Shown here: positions 54,883 through 63,789 of the stretch, in pieces
How positions within the stretch are numbered: the first letter of the stretch is position 1
Layout of the letters: each line of letters begins with the position of its first letter
Origin: Pseudaminobacter soli (ex Li et al. 2025)
GTDB lineage: Bacteria; Pseudomonadota; Alphaproteobacteria; Rhizobiales; Rhizobiaceae
Length of the DNA: 64,000 nucleotides
Direction of reading: 5' to 3'
NCBI RefSeq assembly: GCF_029892515.1
Contig: NZ_JARXVF010000002.1
Location: forward strand, 124,001-188,000
Notes under the pieces: generated by a model
What the model was told of the DNA's origin: nothing
Database searches by the model: none
The model's input: only the letters and a program-made list of their open reading frames with translations
Made by a program: the position numbers and the translations under genes

Positions 54883-55165
54883 TAGAGGTCACCGAGGGAG
54901 TGCAGGTCAGAAGTGTATGTGATCCCACAGGGGATTTCGCTCAGAAATACGTAATCGGTCTGCCGTGGCATTCTATTGCATTTCTGATTCGTCTTTCATG
55001 GGTCATGTATATCTGAAATTTGGCGTGACATTCAAGTCGAACATAGTTAAATATTTTATTGCCTGAACAGCAAATTTTCCAATGCAGCTCGTCTCGTCCC
55101 TCCACGAGGCGGGCTATTCTATATTCTACGTAGCATGTATTCGGTAAAAGCTTGGTTGGTTCTTT
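54883..55165 (-). other. AT-rich intergenic, candidate small RNA
   Basis: This stretch is noticeably richer in A+T than its surroundings and ends in the minus-strand terminator at 54854-54882. No protein-coding frame is evident. Either the 3' leader-out of the cysteine-rich protein mRNA or an independent small RNA. Confidence 0.35.
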
Positions 55166-55549
55166 CTATTTACGTGGGGTTTTGGGCATTGTTACCGCTC
55201 GCGCAAGTTCGTCTTTACAAAAATCGCTCAGGCCGCCAAGGGCGGTCTTCAGGCAAACCTCGAACCGTCCCCCTCCACGCTCGACCTGCCCACACTGTTG
55301 CTTAAGGTAGTCACCGCACTCTGGGTGCAGCCGGCGAACCTTGGCGAACTTTGCAAGCTGCATTAGGCATCGATCTGAGACCTCGTGGAGATGCTCCCTC
55401 ATGCAGAGGCGGAGGCGATCGTTTCCCGGTTGAACATTTGGACACAGCGTCCTGAGGTCTGCTCCGCAAGGTCCCAATTTTTCTTGCGCCGTCGCACTAG
55501 ATGACAACAACATCAAGGTGGCGCCAATCGTCAGAATGATCTTCACCAT
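55166..55549 (-). CDS. Secreted cysteine-rich repeat protein
   Basis: A 127-residue protein with Sec leader (MVKIILTIGATLMLLSSSATA) and repeated cysteine pairs: CGADLRTLCPNV, RLCMREHLHEVSDRCLMQL, ECGDYLKQQCGQV, VCLKTALGGLSDFCKDEL. This matches the Cys-rich (GLG1-like) repeat found in rhizobial periplasmic proteins. Four cysteine pairs suggest disulfides. The start MVKIIL is preferred over an ATG 16 codons upstream. Function unknown. Confidence 0.82.
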   Translation of the reverse strand: MVKIILTIGATLMLLSSSATAQEKLGPCGADLRTLCPNVQPGNDRLRLCMREHLHEVSDRCLMQLAKFAKVRRLHPECGDYLKQQCGQVERGGGRFEVCLKTALGGLSDFCKDELARAVTMPKTPRK

Positions 55550-55675
55550 GGAAGGTCCTCCCGCCGCCGTTTGCCCAGTCGAAGGAAACCCTTCCACATG
55601 GCTTTTACGGAACTCATGGCATGCTACTGCAACACAGGGTTGGAAAACGGGTAGGGGTGGCTATCGTTCCGGCTT

Positions 55676-55828
55676 ATGAAGGCCACTGGCAAACGCGCTG
55701 GTGTCGCCATCGCGACAGCCGCGCGCCTTGCAGGTCGTCTCCCGCTCGATTTCATCGAGATAAAGAAACGCATTACCGAACAGATGCGCGTTGAAGCCGT
55801 CATGGAAGGCATCGAAGCCAAGCGCTAG
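55676..55828 (+). CDS. Small ORF of 50 codons
   Basis: MKATGKRAGVAIATAARLAG, then FIEIKKRITEQMRVEAVMEG and a charged end. Composition is protein-like, yet there is no close ribosome site. May be a remnant or a small basic protein. No family recognised. Confidence 0.3.
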   Translation: MKATGKRAGVAIATAARLAGRLPLDFIEIKKRITEQMRVEAVMEGIEAKR

Positions 55829-56074
55829 ACCTATCGGTGGATTGGTAAAGTCAGTTACGCTTAAGCAGAAGGCGCGGGCTTTACTGCGCAAGTGAAAGAA
55901 ATGAGTCCTGTGAAAAGCGGGCATTTCAGCCTGGCGAGGTCGCTGCAAGTTCGCGAATCAAATAAATACTAAGTCGGCCTAACTCCACGACCGGTCACGG
56001 AACACGCCCTGATACGGGCGGGGCGCATCCCGCGTTCCGGTCATCCGGGGACCATCCCGGCGGAGGACACGAAC
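55829..56074. other. Intergenic, no feature recognised
   Basis: Only a small hairpin-prone CGGGCGGGGCGCATCCCGCG segment near 56020. Confidence 0.35.
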
Positions 56075-56314
56075 ATGGTTGCATGTTCATGGCCCAAGTC
56101 CGTGCACGTCACCTGGTACGTGCGTGTACGGTTCGGACGAATTGAGTTTGTCCGAGAGCACTGCCAAGCAGCGACAAGCAGCCGTTCCGCTGACGATCGG
56201 AATCTCGTTAGCCCCGACTCAATTTGCAGTCATGACCCGTTGACGACTTCGGTCGTCCGCACGGCGACTAGCGGTCTTGCGCCCGCTGCATGGCCATCCT
56301 GTGTCCGGACATAG
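56075..56314 (+). CDS. Small hypothetical frame with good ribosome site
   Basis: GGAGGACACGAAC precedes the ATG. The first 32 codons (WPKSVHVTWYVRVRFGRIEF...) look genuine; the rest is unlike a folded protein and may follow a frameshift. Not recognised. Confidence 0.35.
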   Translation: MVACSWPKSVHVTWYVRVRFGRIEFVREHCQAATSSRSADDRNLVSPDSICSHDPLTTSVVRTATSGLAPAAWPSCVRT

Positions 56315-56417
56315 ACGTCGGCTTCGGGCCAATTCGGGTGCTCAGCCAAGCTCAGAGGCGCTTAGACGGCAGCCGGCGCGACAAGAGCGTTGTCCGCCGG
56401 CTGAGGCGGCTAGGGTC

Positions 56418-56585
56418 CTAGAAGCCCATTGTGAAGCCGACGGTGCCCTTGAGGCTGCGGCTACCCTCGAAGCTGGTGGCGGCGAGCGCCTCGCCATGCA
56501 GCGCATATTTGCCGCCCGCCCAGCCGTAGGCGCCACCGAGGCCAAGCTCGGCGCCGAAGCGCTGCGGCTTAGTGACTGTATTCAA
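56418..56585 (-). pseudogene. Autotransporter beta-barrel C-terminal remnant
   Basis: The minus strand reads FGAELGLGGAYGWAGGKYAL, then SLKGTVGFTMGF and stop: the last beta-strands of a type V autotransporter barrel, ending in the outer-membrane signature aromatic residue Phe. Nothing upstream continues the barrel. Confidence 0.7.
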
Positions 56586-56826
56586 TATGTTGGTGCTGAC
56601 GGTGTCGTCCGGTCGTCGGCACTCGGCCAGCTCGGAACAACTCGGCGGAACGAAGGGCTCAATTGACCTGGTGCCCATGACTGCAAAGGTCGTCTGTAGA
56701 ACTGTCGCGCCATGGCAAGTGACCGACGGGCTGTTTGTGATGTGACAGCCCGGCCGCACGGCGCATAGTACTTGGTGCAACCACAGGTACTGGAGGTTTG
56801 ACCGAGACACCACCAGGGAGGTATCG

Positions 56827-57264
56827 ATGACCAAGCTCCTCGTGCCATTTGTCACGGCGCTATTCTTAGGGTTGTCCTCGCTTCTTTCTCATGCAGACCC
56901 AGCCGCAGATGTGAAGGCCAGTTATGCGGCCTGGGATCAAGCCTTTAACAAAGGGGACGCCAAGGCGCTTGCGGCCCTCTACGCGGACGATGCGCTGTTC
57001 CTTCCAGCTACCCAAGACGTGATCATTGGCCGACCGGGTATCGAGAAATTCTTCGCTTCCCTGTTCGCCATGGGCGTCAAGGCCCACAAGCTGGACCTGA
57101 TCCAGGCGTCTGGAGACGACAAGCTGATGTTCGGCGTCGCCAAATGGTCGGCGGACGGCAAGGACAAGGCTGGAAAGGATCAGCCGTGGGGCGGCGTCGC
57201 CACCCACATCTTCGAGCGCCAGCCGGATGGCAGCATGAAGCTCAAGGTGCACACGTTCAACTGA
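56827..57264 (+). CDS. Exported NTF2-like (SgcJ/DUF4440) protein
   Basis: A 145-residue protein with Sec leader (LLVPFVTALFLGLSSLLSHA) and an NTF2-like fold: VKASYAAWDQAFNKGDAKAL, YADDALFLPATQDVIIG. AGGGAGG precedes the ATG. Members of this family have no fixed function; a ligand-binding or small enzymatic role in the periplasm is likely. Confidence 0.82.
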   Translation: MTKLLVPFVTALFLGLSSLLSHADPAADVKASYAAWDQAFNKGDAKALAALYADDALFLPATQDVIIGRPGIEKFFASLFAMGVKAHKLDLIQASGDDKLMFGVAKWSADGKDKAGKDQPWGGVATHIFERQPDGSMKLKVHTFN

Positions 57265-57504
57265 GCCGGATCACAGCCAAGGATCGATTTCGGGTTGGGG
57301 GCTAGTGCCGAAGGGCTAGGCCCGCACCCGACCTCGATGGGAAAGATGCATCACAAGTACAAGCGGGGTTTGCCCACTACAGGTGGCCGAGTCAACCGCT
57401 TGTCACTGCCTTTGCGACGACGAGTCGTGGGCGTCAGATCGTGGCCGGCATCAACGAGGCGATGCGATCGCGCAGCCCTCACGCTTGAGACTACCAACAA
57501 CACT
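57265..57504. other. Intergenic between NTF2-like and LuxR genes
   Basis: No gene recognised here or in 57541-57812; short frames only. Confidence 0.4.
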
Positions 57505-57540
57505 ATGAGGCGGCTCGGGGAGTGCCCTTAGCCGCCTCAT
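57505..57540. repeat. 11-bp perfect inverted repeat
   Basis: ATGAGGCGGCT and AGCCGCCTCAT are separated by 14 bases. It lies in the 57265-57812 gap, which has no recognised gene. Hairpin role unknown. Confidence 0.5.
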
Positions 57541-57812
57541 CGTTGCTCGCACAAGTCGAATGGCTATTTGCGCTTTTTGGTGTCCGACTTGATGAGCATC
57601 AGCAGCCTGACCACTTCATAAAACAGCTCGTTTATGGCTTGCAGCCAGGCTCGCGCTCGACCCATCCGGACAATCCTTGTCGACAAAGTCGAAGCCAAGC
57701 ATGCTTCTTGTGCTTGCGCATCGGACGTTTGGGGGAGAAATTAAGCGCAATCGTCTTGGGTGGCGTGCCGCGACGAGCCGGCTAAACGGCCGCGGCAGCG
57801 GAGGGCATAGTC

Positions 57813-58952
57813 ATGACCAGCCTTCTGTCGGAGCGAAGGTTCTCCCCACTGATCGGAACGATCTACGATTGCACCCTCGATCCCTCACGCTGGGATGCGA
57901 CGCTTGCCGACGTAAAGGATGTGTTCGATGGCGAGTCCATCATACTTTCCTTGAACGACATGCGTTCGGATCGGCTGCTGATCGACAGAAGCGTCGGCTG
58001 GATGCCCGAATGGCGGGAGCGCCGGGACCGTCATCTGACGGAAATCCATGCACGGGTTTCGGAATGGTTGGCCGTCGCGCCGTCGCTCGACGCCCCATTC
58101 ATAGCCTCGCGCCATCTCCCTGCGGACAATGCCGTCGTGTCTCCCTACGCGAAGGATGTGCTCGTCCCACTGGGCATCGCCGATGTGATGCATCTGTTCC
58201 TCATGCAGACGCCGACGCATGTCTCCGAACTGGTCATCATGCATCATCAGCGATATGGCGTCGCGACCGAGCGGGAAATCGAACTCGCCGCGCTGCTCCT
58301 GCCGCATTTGCGACGGGCCGTCACCATCAGTCAGGTGCTTGAAGCCAAAACCATAGAGCACCGGCGGCTCGCGGACGCGCTGGACGCGCTATCCTGTGGT
58401 GTAGTGCTGACCGACAAGCGCGGCACCGTACTGCATCCCAACCGCGCCGCCGAGCAAATGTTGTGCCCAGGCGGCCCGCTGCAAAGTGACGGTGGCGTCT
58501 TACGCGCTCGCCATCCGGCCGCCGCGCGGGAGTTGCGGGCAGCGATCCTGCATGCAGCGGAGGATGAAACCGCTATCGGTGCGACCGGTCTTGCCGTCCG
58601 CCTCACCGCGTCCGACGACCAGCCGATGTTGGCTCATGTGCTGCCGATGGCCGGCAGTGATCGGCGCCGGGAGATGCATCCGGACGCCGTCGCAGCAATC
58701 TTCGTCGGCCAACCGCCGGATGAACGGGAAGCAGCCAAGGCACTCGCCACTGCCTTCCAACTCACTCACGCGGAAACGCGCTTTCTTGCCAACCTCCTGT
58801 CCGGAAAGACCCTTGCGGAAGTGGCGACGCACCTCGACATTGCGCCTTCCACGGCCAAGACACATCTTGGCAACGTCTTTGCCAAGACCGGCACCTGCCG
58901 TCAGGCTGACCTGATGCGGCTGGCCATGCAAATGCTGCCCCGGGCGAGGTAG
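57813..58952 (+). CDS. LuxR-type helix-turn-helix regulator
   Basis: A 379-residue protein: an N-terminal sensor region (PAS-like stretch LSCGVVLTDKRGTVLHPNRAAEQML at 190-215) and C-terminal LuxR HTH (LTHAETRFLANLLSGKTLAE, then DIAPSTAKTHLGNVFAKTGT). No N-terminal receiver motif. Common orphan regulator in Rhizobiales; target unknown. The ATG has only a weak GGAGGGCATAGTC site. Confidence 0.85.
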   Translation: MTSLLSERRFSPLIGTIYDCTLDPSRWDATLADVKDVFDGESIILSLNDMRSDRLLIDRSVGWMPEWRERRDRHLTEIHARVSEWLAVAPSLDAPFIASRHLPADNAVVSPYAKDVLVPLGIADVMHLFLMQTPTHVSELVIMHHQRYGVATEREIELAALLLPHLRRAVTISQVLEAKTIEHRRLADALDALSCGVVLTDKRGTVLHPNRAAEQMLCPGGPLQSDGGVLRARHPAAARELRAAILHAAEDETAIGATGLAVRLTASDDQPMLAHVLPMAGSDRRREMHPDAVAAIFVGQPPDEREAAKALATAFQLTHAETRFLANLLSGKTLAEVATHLDIAPSTAKTHLGNVFAKTGTCRQADLMRLAMQMLPRAR

Positions 58953-59080
58953 AGCAGCCAATTTTCTATGGTCTTTACAGACATCGCCCACCGCGAGTCT
59001 GCTCTTGCCGACAGGCTAAGACAGGTCTGCCCCGACATCTTTGGCCTAACCCGCCCAACTTGCTCGCCACGCCCGCTCTG

Positions 59081-59467
59081 TTACAGAAAGGCCATGTCCG
59101 CTGATGCCCGGAAATTGTCCCGGTGGAACGTCGCCCAAAACTGATTGCGCCTGTAGCGGCCGACCAGGCGCTGATACAGCGGAAATGGCAACAGGATGAG
59201 GCGTCCATAGCCGGCCACCAGCGCTTCGACCAGTCGCGAACCGAGCGCTCGCCCCAGCCCGTACCAGCACACGGAACCGATCGTCGACCCGACCGTCGTG
59301 GCGACCACCATGGCCGCGAGGCCGGAGCCGTCGCTCGCGGCCATGCCCAGCACCATCAGCAGGATATAGGAGGGCATGATGGGGACGAACTTTTCCGCGA
59401 CGGCCAGGCAGGTGACACCAGTGACGCCGAAGCCGAGCATGGCGATGATGGCGGAAGACATCTCCAT
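59081..59467 (-). CDS. DedA-family membrane protein, shortened C-terminus
   Basis: A 128-residue protein with helices (IIAMLGFGVTGVTCLAVAEK, MPSYILLMVLGMAA, LAAMVVATTVGSTIGSVCWY) of the DedA/SNARE-associated family, followed by the amphipathic FGR-like region (YGRLILLPFPLYQRL). Family members are about 200 residues and continue with an FxRxxPxxR motif; here the sequence departs after FWATF and stops. Probably truncated or frameshifted. It overlaps the methyltransferase operon: its start lies 8 bases after that gene's stop. Confidence 0.65.
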   Translation of the reverse strand: MEMSSAIIAMLGFGVTGVTCLAVAEKFVPIMPSYILLMVLGMAASDGSGLAAMVVATTVGSTIGSVCWYGLGRALGSRLVEALVAGYGRLILLPFPLYQRLVGRYRRNQFWATFHRDNFRASADMAFL

Positions 59468-59474
59468 GGCCTGC

Positions 59475-60044
59475 TCACAACGCTGACGGCAAAAGGGATC
59501 GGTGCCGCATAATCCGATAGACCGATGCCGGTGGCAGGTTACGCATCGTCCAGCCGGTACGATCGAGAATTGCCCGCGGGACCGGGCAACGCGGACCATA
59601 GGTGATCTGATAGAAGGCCCCGCCCGGAACCATGCAGGCGAAAGCACCGCTGAGAATGGCCGAAGCCTTGTCCGCAGGCATCGCGAGGATGCCCAGCCCG
59701 CTGATCACCGCGCCGACCGTCGCGCCGGCGTAGAGGCCGGCTGCCGTCAGTTCCGCCGCGTCCATGTGGAGCACCCGGGCGAGCGGAAAGCGGCGAGCCA
59801 GCAGGCGGGCGAAGGTCGCATCATATTCCACCAATGTGATGTTCTGCTCCGGCACGCCCCGCTCGAGCAGAGCCTGGGTGAAGGGGCCCGTTCCGGGGCC
59901 GAGTTCGAGAATTGGCCCGGTTCCGGGCGTGATGTCCTGGGTCATTAGGGAGGCCACCGCGCTGCCGGAGGGGGCGACGGCCGCCACGCGAAGCGGGTTG
60001 CTGATCCAAGCCCGGAAGAATGCCAGAGCATCAGAGACCGACAT
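59475..60044 (-). CDS. Class I SAM-dependent methyltransferase (phospholipid N-methyltransferase-like)
   Basis: A 189-residue protein with SAM motif ILELGPGTGPFTQALLERGV (residues 45-64), acidic LVEYDATFARLL and a later YQITYGPRCPVP. It resembles PmtA-type methyltransferases, which make phosphatidylcholine precursors, related to KsgA folds. AGGGAGG precedes the ATG. Followed by a DedA-family gene, consistent with a membrane-lipid role. Confidence 0.8.
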   Translation of the reverse strand: MSVSDALAFFRAWISNPLRVAAVAPSGSAVASLMTQDITPGTGPILELGPGTGPFTQALLERGVPEQNITLVEYDATFARLLARRFPLARVLHMDAAELTAAGLYAGATVGAVISGLGILAMPADKASAILSGAFACMVPGGAFYQITYGPRCPVPRAILDRTGWTMRNLPPASVYRIMRHRSLLPSAL

Positions 60045-60521
60045 CGCGGCCTCCCTTGATCGAAGGTTGCTCGGCCGGAACGATGCCCTGCGGGGTGGGC
60101 TGGTCGATGAATTGCGATAACATTCTCAGGTCATCCACGGCATGAGGACTGTCACCCATTCGCTATGAACGGGCGATCGAACGGCCCCGCGGCTTCCAAT
60201 GGTTCGCGGGGCGGCCAGATCGATCGTGTAACTGTGTCCCACGCACGGATTGCGGGAGCCTGTCACGCAGCGCTTCAATGGGAAGGCGGGGCCGAACCGC
60301 TGAAGTCGTTGGGAATGGCCGATCCTATCTCCGCCAACCTCGTGACTTGCTTCCTGGAGTGGACCCTCACGGATCGCTTTGAATGAAATCCACCCTTCCA
60401 GATGGTCTCGACTGGGTCAGGTTCTGGCAAACGTCTGCTTTTCGGCCGCGAGAAGAGACGGCATGACGATCTTGTTCGCAAAGGCGAGGAAGGGCGCACG
60501 CAGCCCCTTCGAACCGGAAAC
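60045..60521. other. Intergenic of 480 bases
   Basis: Only weak frames; no gene or repeat recognised. Confidence 0.4.
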
Positions 60522-62072
60522 CTAGCCAACTCGCACGAAGCCCATATTGTCACCGATGACGGTCGTCGGCCCAATCGGCAGCGGCTCGGGGTTGCTGATG
60601 CCAAGCTCGACGAATTCGAGCTTGTCGTTCCATGCCTTCCTGAGAAAATCCGAGAAGGCATGAATGGTCAGTTGTTCGCCGGGACACCGCCGGTAACCGA
60701 ACCCGAAAGGCGCAAAGCCCGCATAGTCACACACCGGAAGCGGCTTACCGTCGACTTTCCCAAACACAGTCCCGAAGGCACTGTTTTCCATCGAGCCTTT
60801 GCGGCCGTCCTTCAGATCGAAGCCCGTCTTGTCGAACGGGCATTTCGCAAAGCCCATGGAAAGCGTCTTGGCTTCATCGATGTCCTGGCTGGTTGGTTGG
60901 TGCTCGTAGCGAGACGGGTCGAAATCGGTCGGATTCTTCCAGTGTACCGGGTCTTTGCTCGTGGATGTATGCGGGGTCACGATGTAGCCATGTCGCTCGT
61001 AATATGGCGGCCTGGTTTCCGTGAGTGCGGAAATGCTGCCGCCATTGGGCGAGATGGTGCGGAACAGTTCCATCGTGAAGCGCTCCAGCGGCGTGAACGG
61101 AGCCCCGTTGGCGTTGTCGAAGTCGCCCTCCATGGTTGTCTTGAACCACGACTTGGCTTCCGGGTCCCCGGTGCCAGTGCCGAGCTTTAACATGATGTTG
61201 TAAAGCATGTTTCCCCACTGGCTGAAGGCCACGAAGTTGTGGAAACACTCGAAAACGACGTCCTTGGAAGCGAAATACTCTCCGTCTCCGGCATTCTTGA
61301 TCCAGTACCAGGCAAAGGTCTTGTCCGGGTTCTGGATCTTTCCTCCCTTCAAGTCGGAAATCTTCTCGTCGATCCAGGCCTTGAGGTACCCCAGGTTCGA
61401 GTGAACGATCATGTAGTTGTCGTAGACGATGCGTTGTGTCGGGTCGCGATAGGCAAGGACCGTGTTGAAGCTGTTGCCGATCTGGCGGATGCGATCCGGG
61501 ATCTGATCGTGCGACAGGCCGAGATGAAGGTCCCAATAGAGGTCCCAATAAGCCTCGAGATAGGGCCGCATCAGCGGCTTCCCGGCATTCCCGTCCGACA
61601 GGAGCTTGTCGAAAAATGCCGCGACTTTCCCGCCATATTTCTCGTTGTAGAGATCGGGGGTCACGGCCGACATGTAGATGCGCTTTCTGCGATTGTCCGG
61701 ACCGCGCTTCTCAAGCCCCTGCAGGAACACCGTCACCCCGTGCTCGGGAGCCGGTCGCCAGGTTTCGCTCAGCAAGCCCCAGAGATCGTAGGGAAGCGCA
61801 TTTTCCTTGGTGAGGGCGACCCCGATCATGGGAAGCATCGGCTCTTCCCCTTGATAGGTGCTCACGAGGAAATACGGGACGATAACGTTCTCGAAATAGC
61901 CCGGGTCGAAAGCGCTGGCAAATTGGGCTCGCAGGCGAGCCGCAGCCGAAGCGGCATCGGCCGGCGACAAGGGCTGGCCAGCCGCTGGCGGTGATTGTGG
62001 ATGGGCAATATTCGGGGACAGCGCAGCAGCGGCGGCGGTTGCCCCGCCGGTCAGGAACGTACGCCTTTTCAT
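60522..62072 (-). CDS. Cytochrome P450-like protein with Tat-type leader
   Basis: A 516-residue protein. The N-terminus MKRRTFLTGGATAAAAALSP has the twin-arginine pattern with a following hydrophobic stretch and AHPQ near residue 25. The P450 heme motif FAPFGFGYRRCPGEQL carries Cys463. An ELFR sequence matches the K-helix ExxR, and NPTDFDPSRY the meander. The I-helix lacks the usual acid-Thr pair (VVFECFHNFVAFSQWGN), so O2 activation may be replaced by peroxide- or hydroperoxide-driven chemistry. AGAGGAG precedes the ATG. It stands alone, with no redox partner gene nearby. Confidence 0.85.
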   Translation of the reverse strand: MKRRTFLTGGATAAAAALSPNIAHPQSPPAAGQPLSPADAASAAARLRAQFASAFDPGYFENVIVPYFLVSTYQGEEPMLPMIGVALTKENALPYDLWGLLSETWRPAPEHGVTVFLQGLEKRGPDNRRKRIYMSAVTPDLYNEKYGGKVAAFFDKLLSDGNAGKPLMRPYLEAYWDLYWDLHLGLSHDQIPDRIRQIGNSFNTVLAYRDPTQRIVYDNYMIVHSNLGYLKAWIDEKISDLKGGKIQNPDKTFAWYWIKNAGDGEYFASKDVVFECFHNFVAFSQWGNMLYNIMLKLGTGTGDPEAKSWFKTTMEGDFDNANGAPFTPLERFTMELFRTISPNGGSISALTETRPPYYERHGYIVTPHTSTSKDPVHWKNPTDFDPSRYEHQPTSQDIDEAKTLSMGFAKCPFDKTGFDLKDGRKGSMENSAFGTVFGKVDGKPLPVCDYAGFAPFGFGYRRCPGEQLTIHAFSDFLRKAWNDKLEFVELGISNPEPLPIGPTTVIGDNMGFVRVG

Positions 62073-62574
62073 GATCGGCTCCTCTGGGGCGAGTGGTCGC
62101 TTCGAAAACCTGCCAAGTGCCATCACAGAACTAGGCTGGCCTCTCGGTCCGACAAGCCACAGCCGCGCTAGCCTCTACCTGCTTCTGAAGACCAGCAACC
62201 GACACCAGGGCCATGATCGTGCCGTTCGTGCTCCGCGGCATCGACGGCTGCTCTCGCGAGCGCGACCTCCAGCATGGTTCCCCGCGATGTCTGCTTCCGG
62301 CGGAGCCAAAGATCACTCACTGGACGAGATGCGCCGGACGGGGTCGACGGTGGAAGGTCTGCTTGCTAGCAAAATCTCCCCGTAACGGACCGACAGCTTC
62401 CGGCCCAAGGCTGCCAGTCTGCAACGCGCCCATCTCGATCGTTGAGACCAACTTCGCCGCTTCCTGAAACCGGACATAATGGGGCCACGCTCGGCCCGCT
62501 TCGGTCTCCGTAGCGGGCCATTTTTCTTCACAGCACCAGCGACCGCCGCAGCACCTCGAAACCGCGCCTTGCAT
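62073..62574. other. Intergenic with partial dispersed repeat
   Basis: Around 62380-62440 the sequence (CGTAACGGACCGACAGCTTC, GCAACGCGCCCATC) resembles the right half of the 49443-49491 repeat and its flank. No gene recognised. Confidence 0.5.
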
Positions 62575-63789
62575 CTAAAATCGCACGAGTTCGACGCGGC
62601 GGTTTCGTGCGCGGCCTTCCGACGTGGCGTTGTCGGCCAACGCCTTGTCCGCACCAAAGCCAGCGGACTTCAGCCGTTCAGGAGCGACGCCCTTGGTGAC
62701 GAGCGCCTCAACCATGCTTTGCGCTCGCTGTAGCGACAGTTTGCGATTCGACCCGGCACTTCCGATGTCGTCGGTGTGGCCTTCGATCGACAGGCGCAGC
62801 GCCGGATCGGTCCGGAGCAGGGCCAGCACCTGGTCGATGACCGGCGTTGCATCTGGTTTTAGCGTCGCCTTGGCGAAGTCAAAATTGACGTGGAGCGAAA
62901 CGCGGCCGTCTTTGTCGAGTGCGGTCCGTAACTCGTCAGCCCGGGGCGGTGTGATCGAAGCCTGGAACGGCTTTTCCTCAATCACCGTCAGCTCGATGTC
63001 GGCCTCTTGGCTGAACAGCTTGAGCCAGAACACCTGGCCTTCGTGGACGAAGCGCGCATAGGTCCATTGATGGTCGCTGTGCAGCACCTCGCCGCCGAGC
63101 TTCTTCACCGCCATCCGATAGTTCGCATGGATGTCTGCGTCGCTCGCTGGCTTGCTGCGGTCGGCGGCTTCGTAGCGAACGAAGAAGCGCGCGCCGTTTA
63201 CGTCGATGTCGCGCACGTCGCCGTCATCGCCGTCGATGCTGATCGTGGCCTCATCGAAACTGCGCCGCTCGGGTGGGCCGGCGACGTAGTCGGGCATATG
63301 CCCGAGCAGGCGATGGTCGGACGGCCCCGGCGCAGTCAGCACAAAGTCCGCCTCCTGCTGCTGCACGACGGTGACCTCGATGGAAGTTTCCTGGCTCCAG
63401 ATGTGGAACCAGGTCGTGGCGCCGTTCTTCGTCAACTTCGCCGTAGTGTTGTTGCGGTCGCTGTTGAGCACGGTCGCGCCGAGCGCGCGCATTTGCGTGC
63501 GGTAGTTCTCCTGGATTTCCAGGTCGCTCATCAGCCTGTCGTCGTTCTTCGGCACATACCTGGCGTGGCACTGGCGCCCGGCGATGTCGTCCCAGCGCGC
63601 GCCGCCGTCGGTATCCTCGACTGGAAACTGATGAACGTCGTGAATGCGCAACTGCACGCCATCCTCGTCCAGCCGATACAACGGCAGCGCGCCGAGCGGC
63701 GCACAAGTAGTCTGTGCCGCCTGAGCCGATGTTGCGGCCAAACAAAGTGCGAACAGCCCGATTGCTCGGCGCATGTTTGAATTCGACAT
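62575..63789 (-). CDS. OmpA-family lipoprotein-like protein with a duplicated N-terminal domain
   Basis: A 404-residue protein: a Sec leader (GLFALCLAATSAQAAQ), two related copies of a domain (residues about 60-155 and 170-255; compare YRTQMRALGATVLNSDRN with YRMAVKKLGGEVLHSDHQ), then an OmpA C-terminal peptidoglycan-binding domain (VNFDFAKATLKPDATPVI, GHTDDIGSAGSNRKLSLQRA, with final SEGRARNRRVELVRF). It would sit at the cell wall and display the duplicated domain in the periplasm. Function of that domain unknown. Confidence 0.88.
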   Translation of the reverse strand: MSNSNMRRAIGLFALCLAATSAQAAQTTCAPLGALPLYRLDEDGVQLRIHDVHQFPVEDTDGGARWDDIAGRQCHARYVPKNDDRLMSDLEIQENYRTQMRALGATVLNSDRNNTTAKLTKNGATTWFHIWSQETSIEVTVVQQQEADFVLTAPGPSDHRLLGHMPDYVAGPPERRSFDEATISIDGDDGDVRDIDVNGARFFVRYEAADRSKPASDADIHANYRMAVKKLGGEVLHSDHQWTYARFVHEGQVFWLKLFSQEADIELTVIEEKPFQASITPPRADELRTALDKDGRVSLHVNFDFAKATLKPDATPVIDQVLALLRTDPALRLSIEGHTDDIGSAGSNRKLSLQRAQSMVEALVTKGVAPERLKSAGFGADKALADNATSEGRARNRRVELVRF

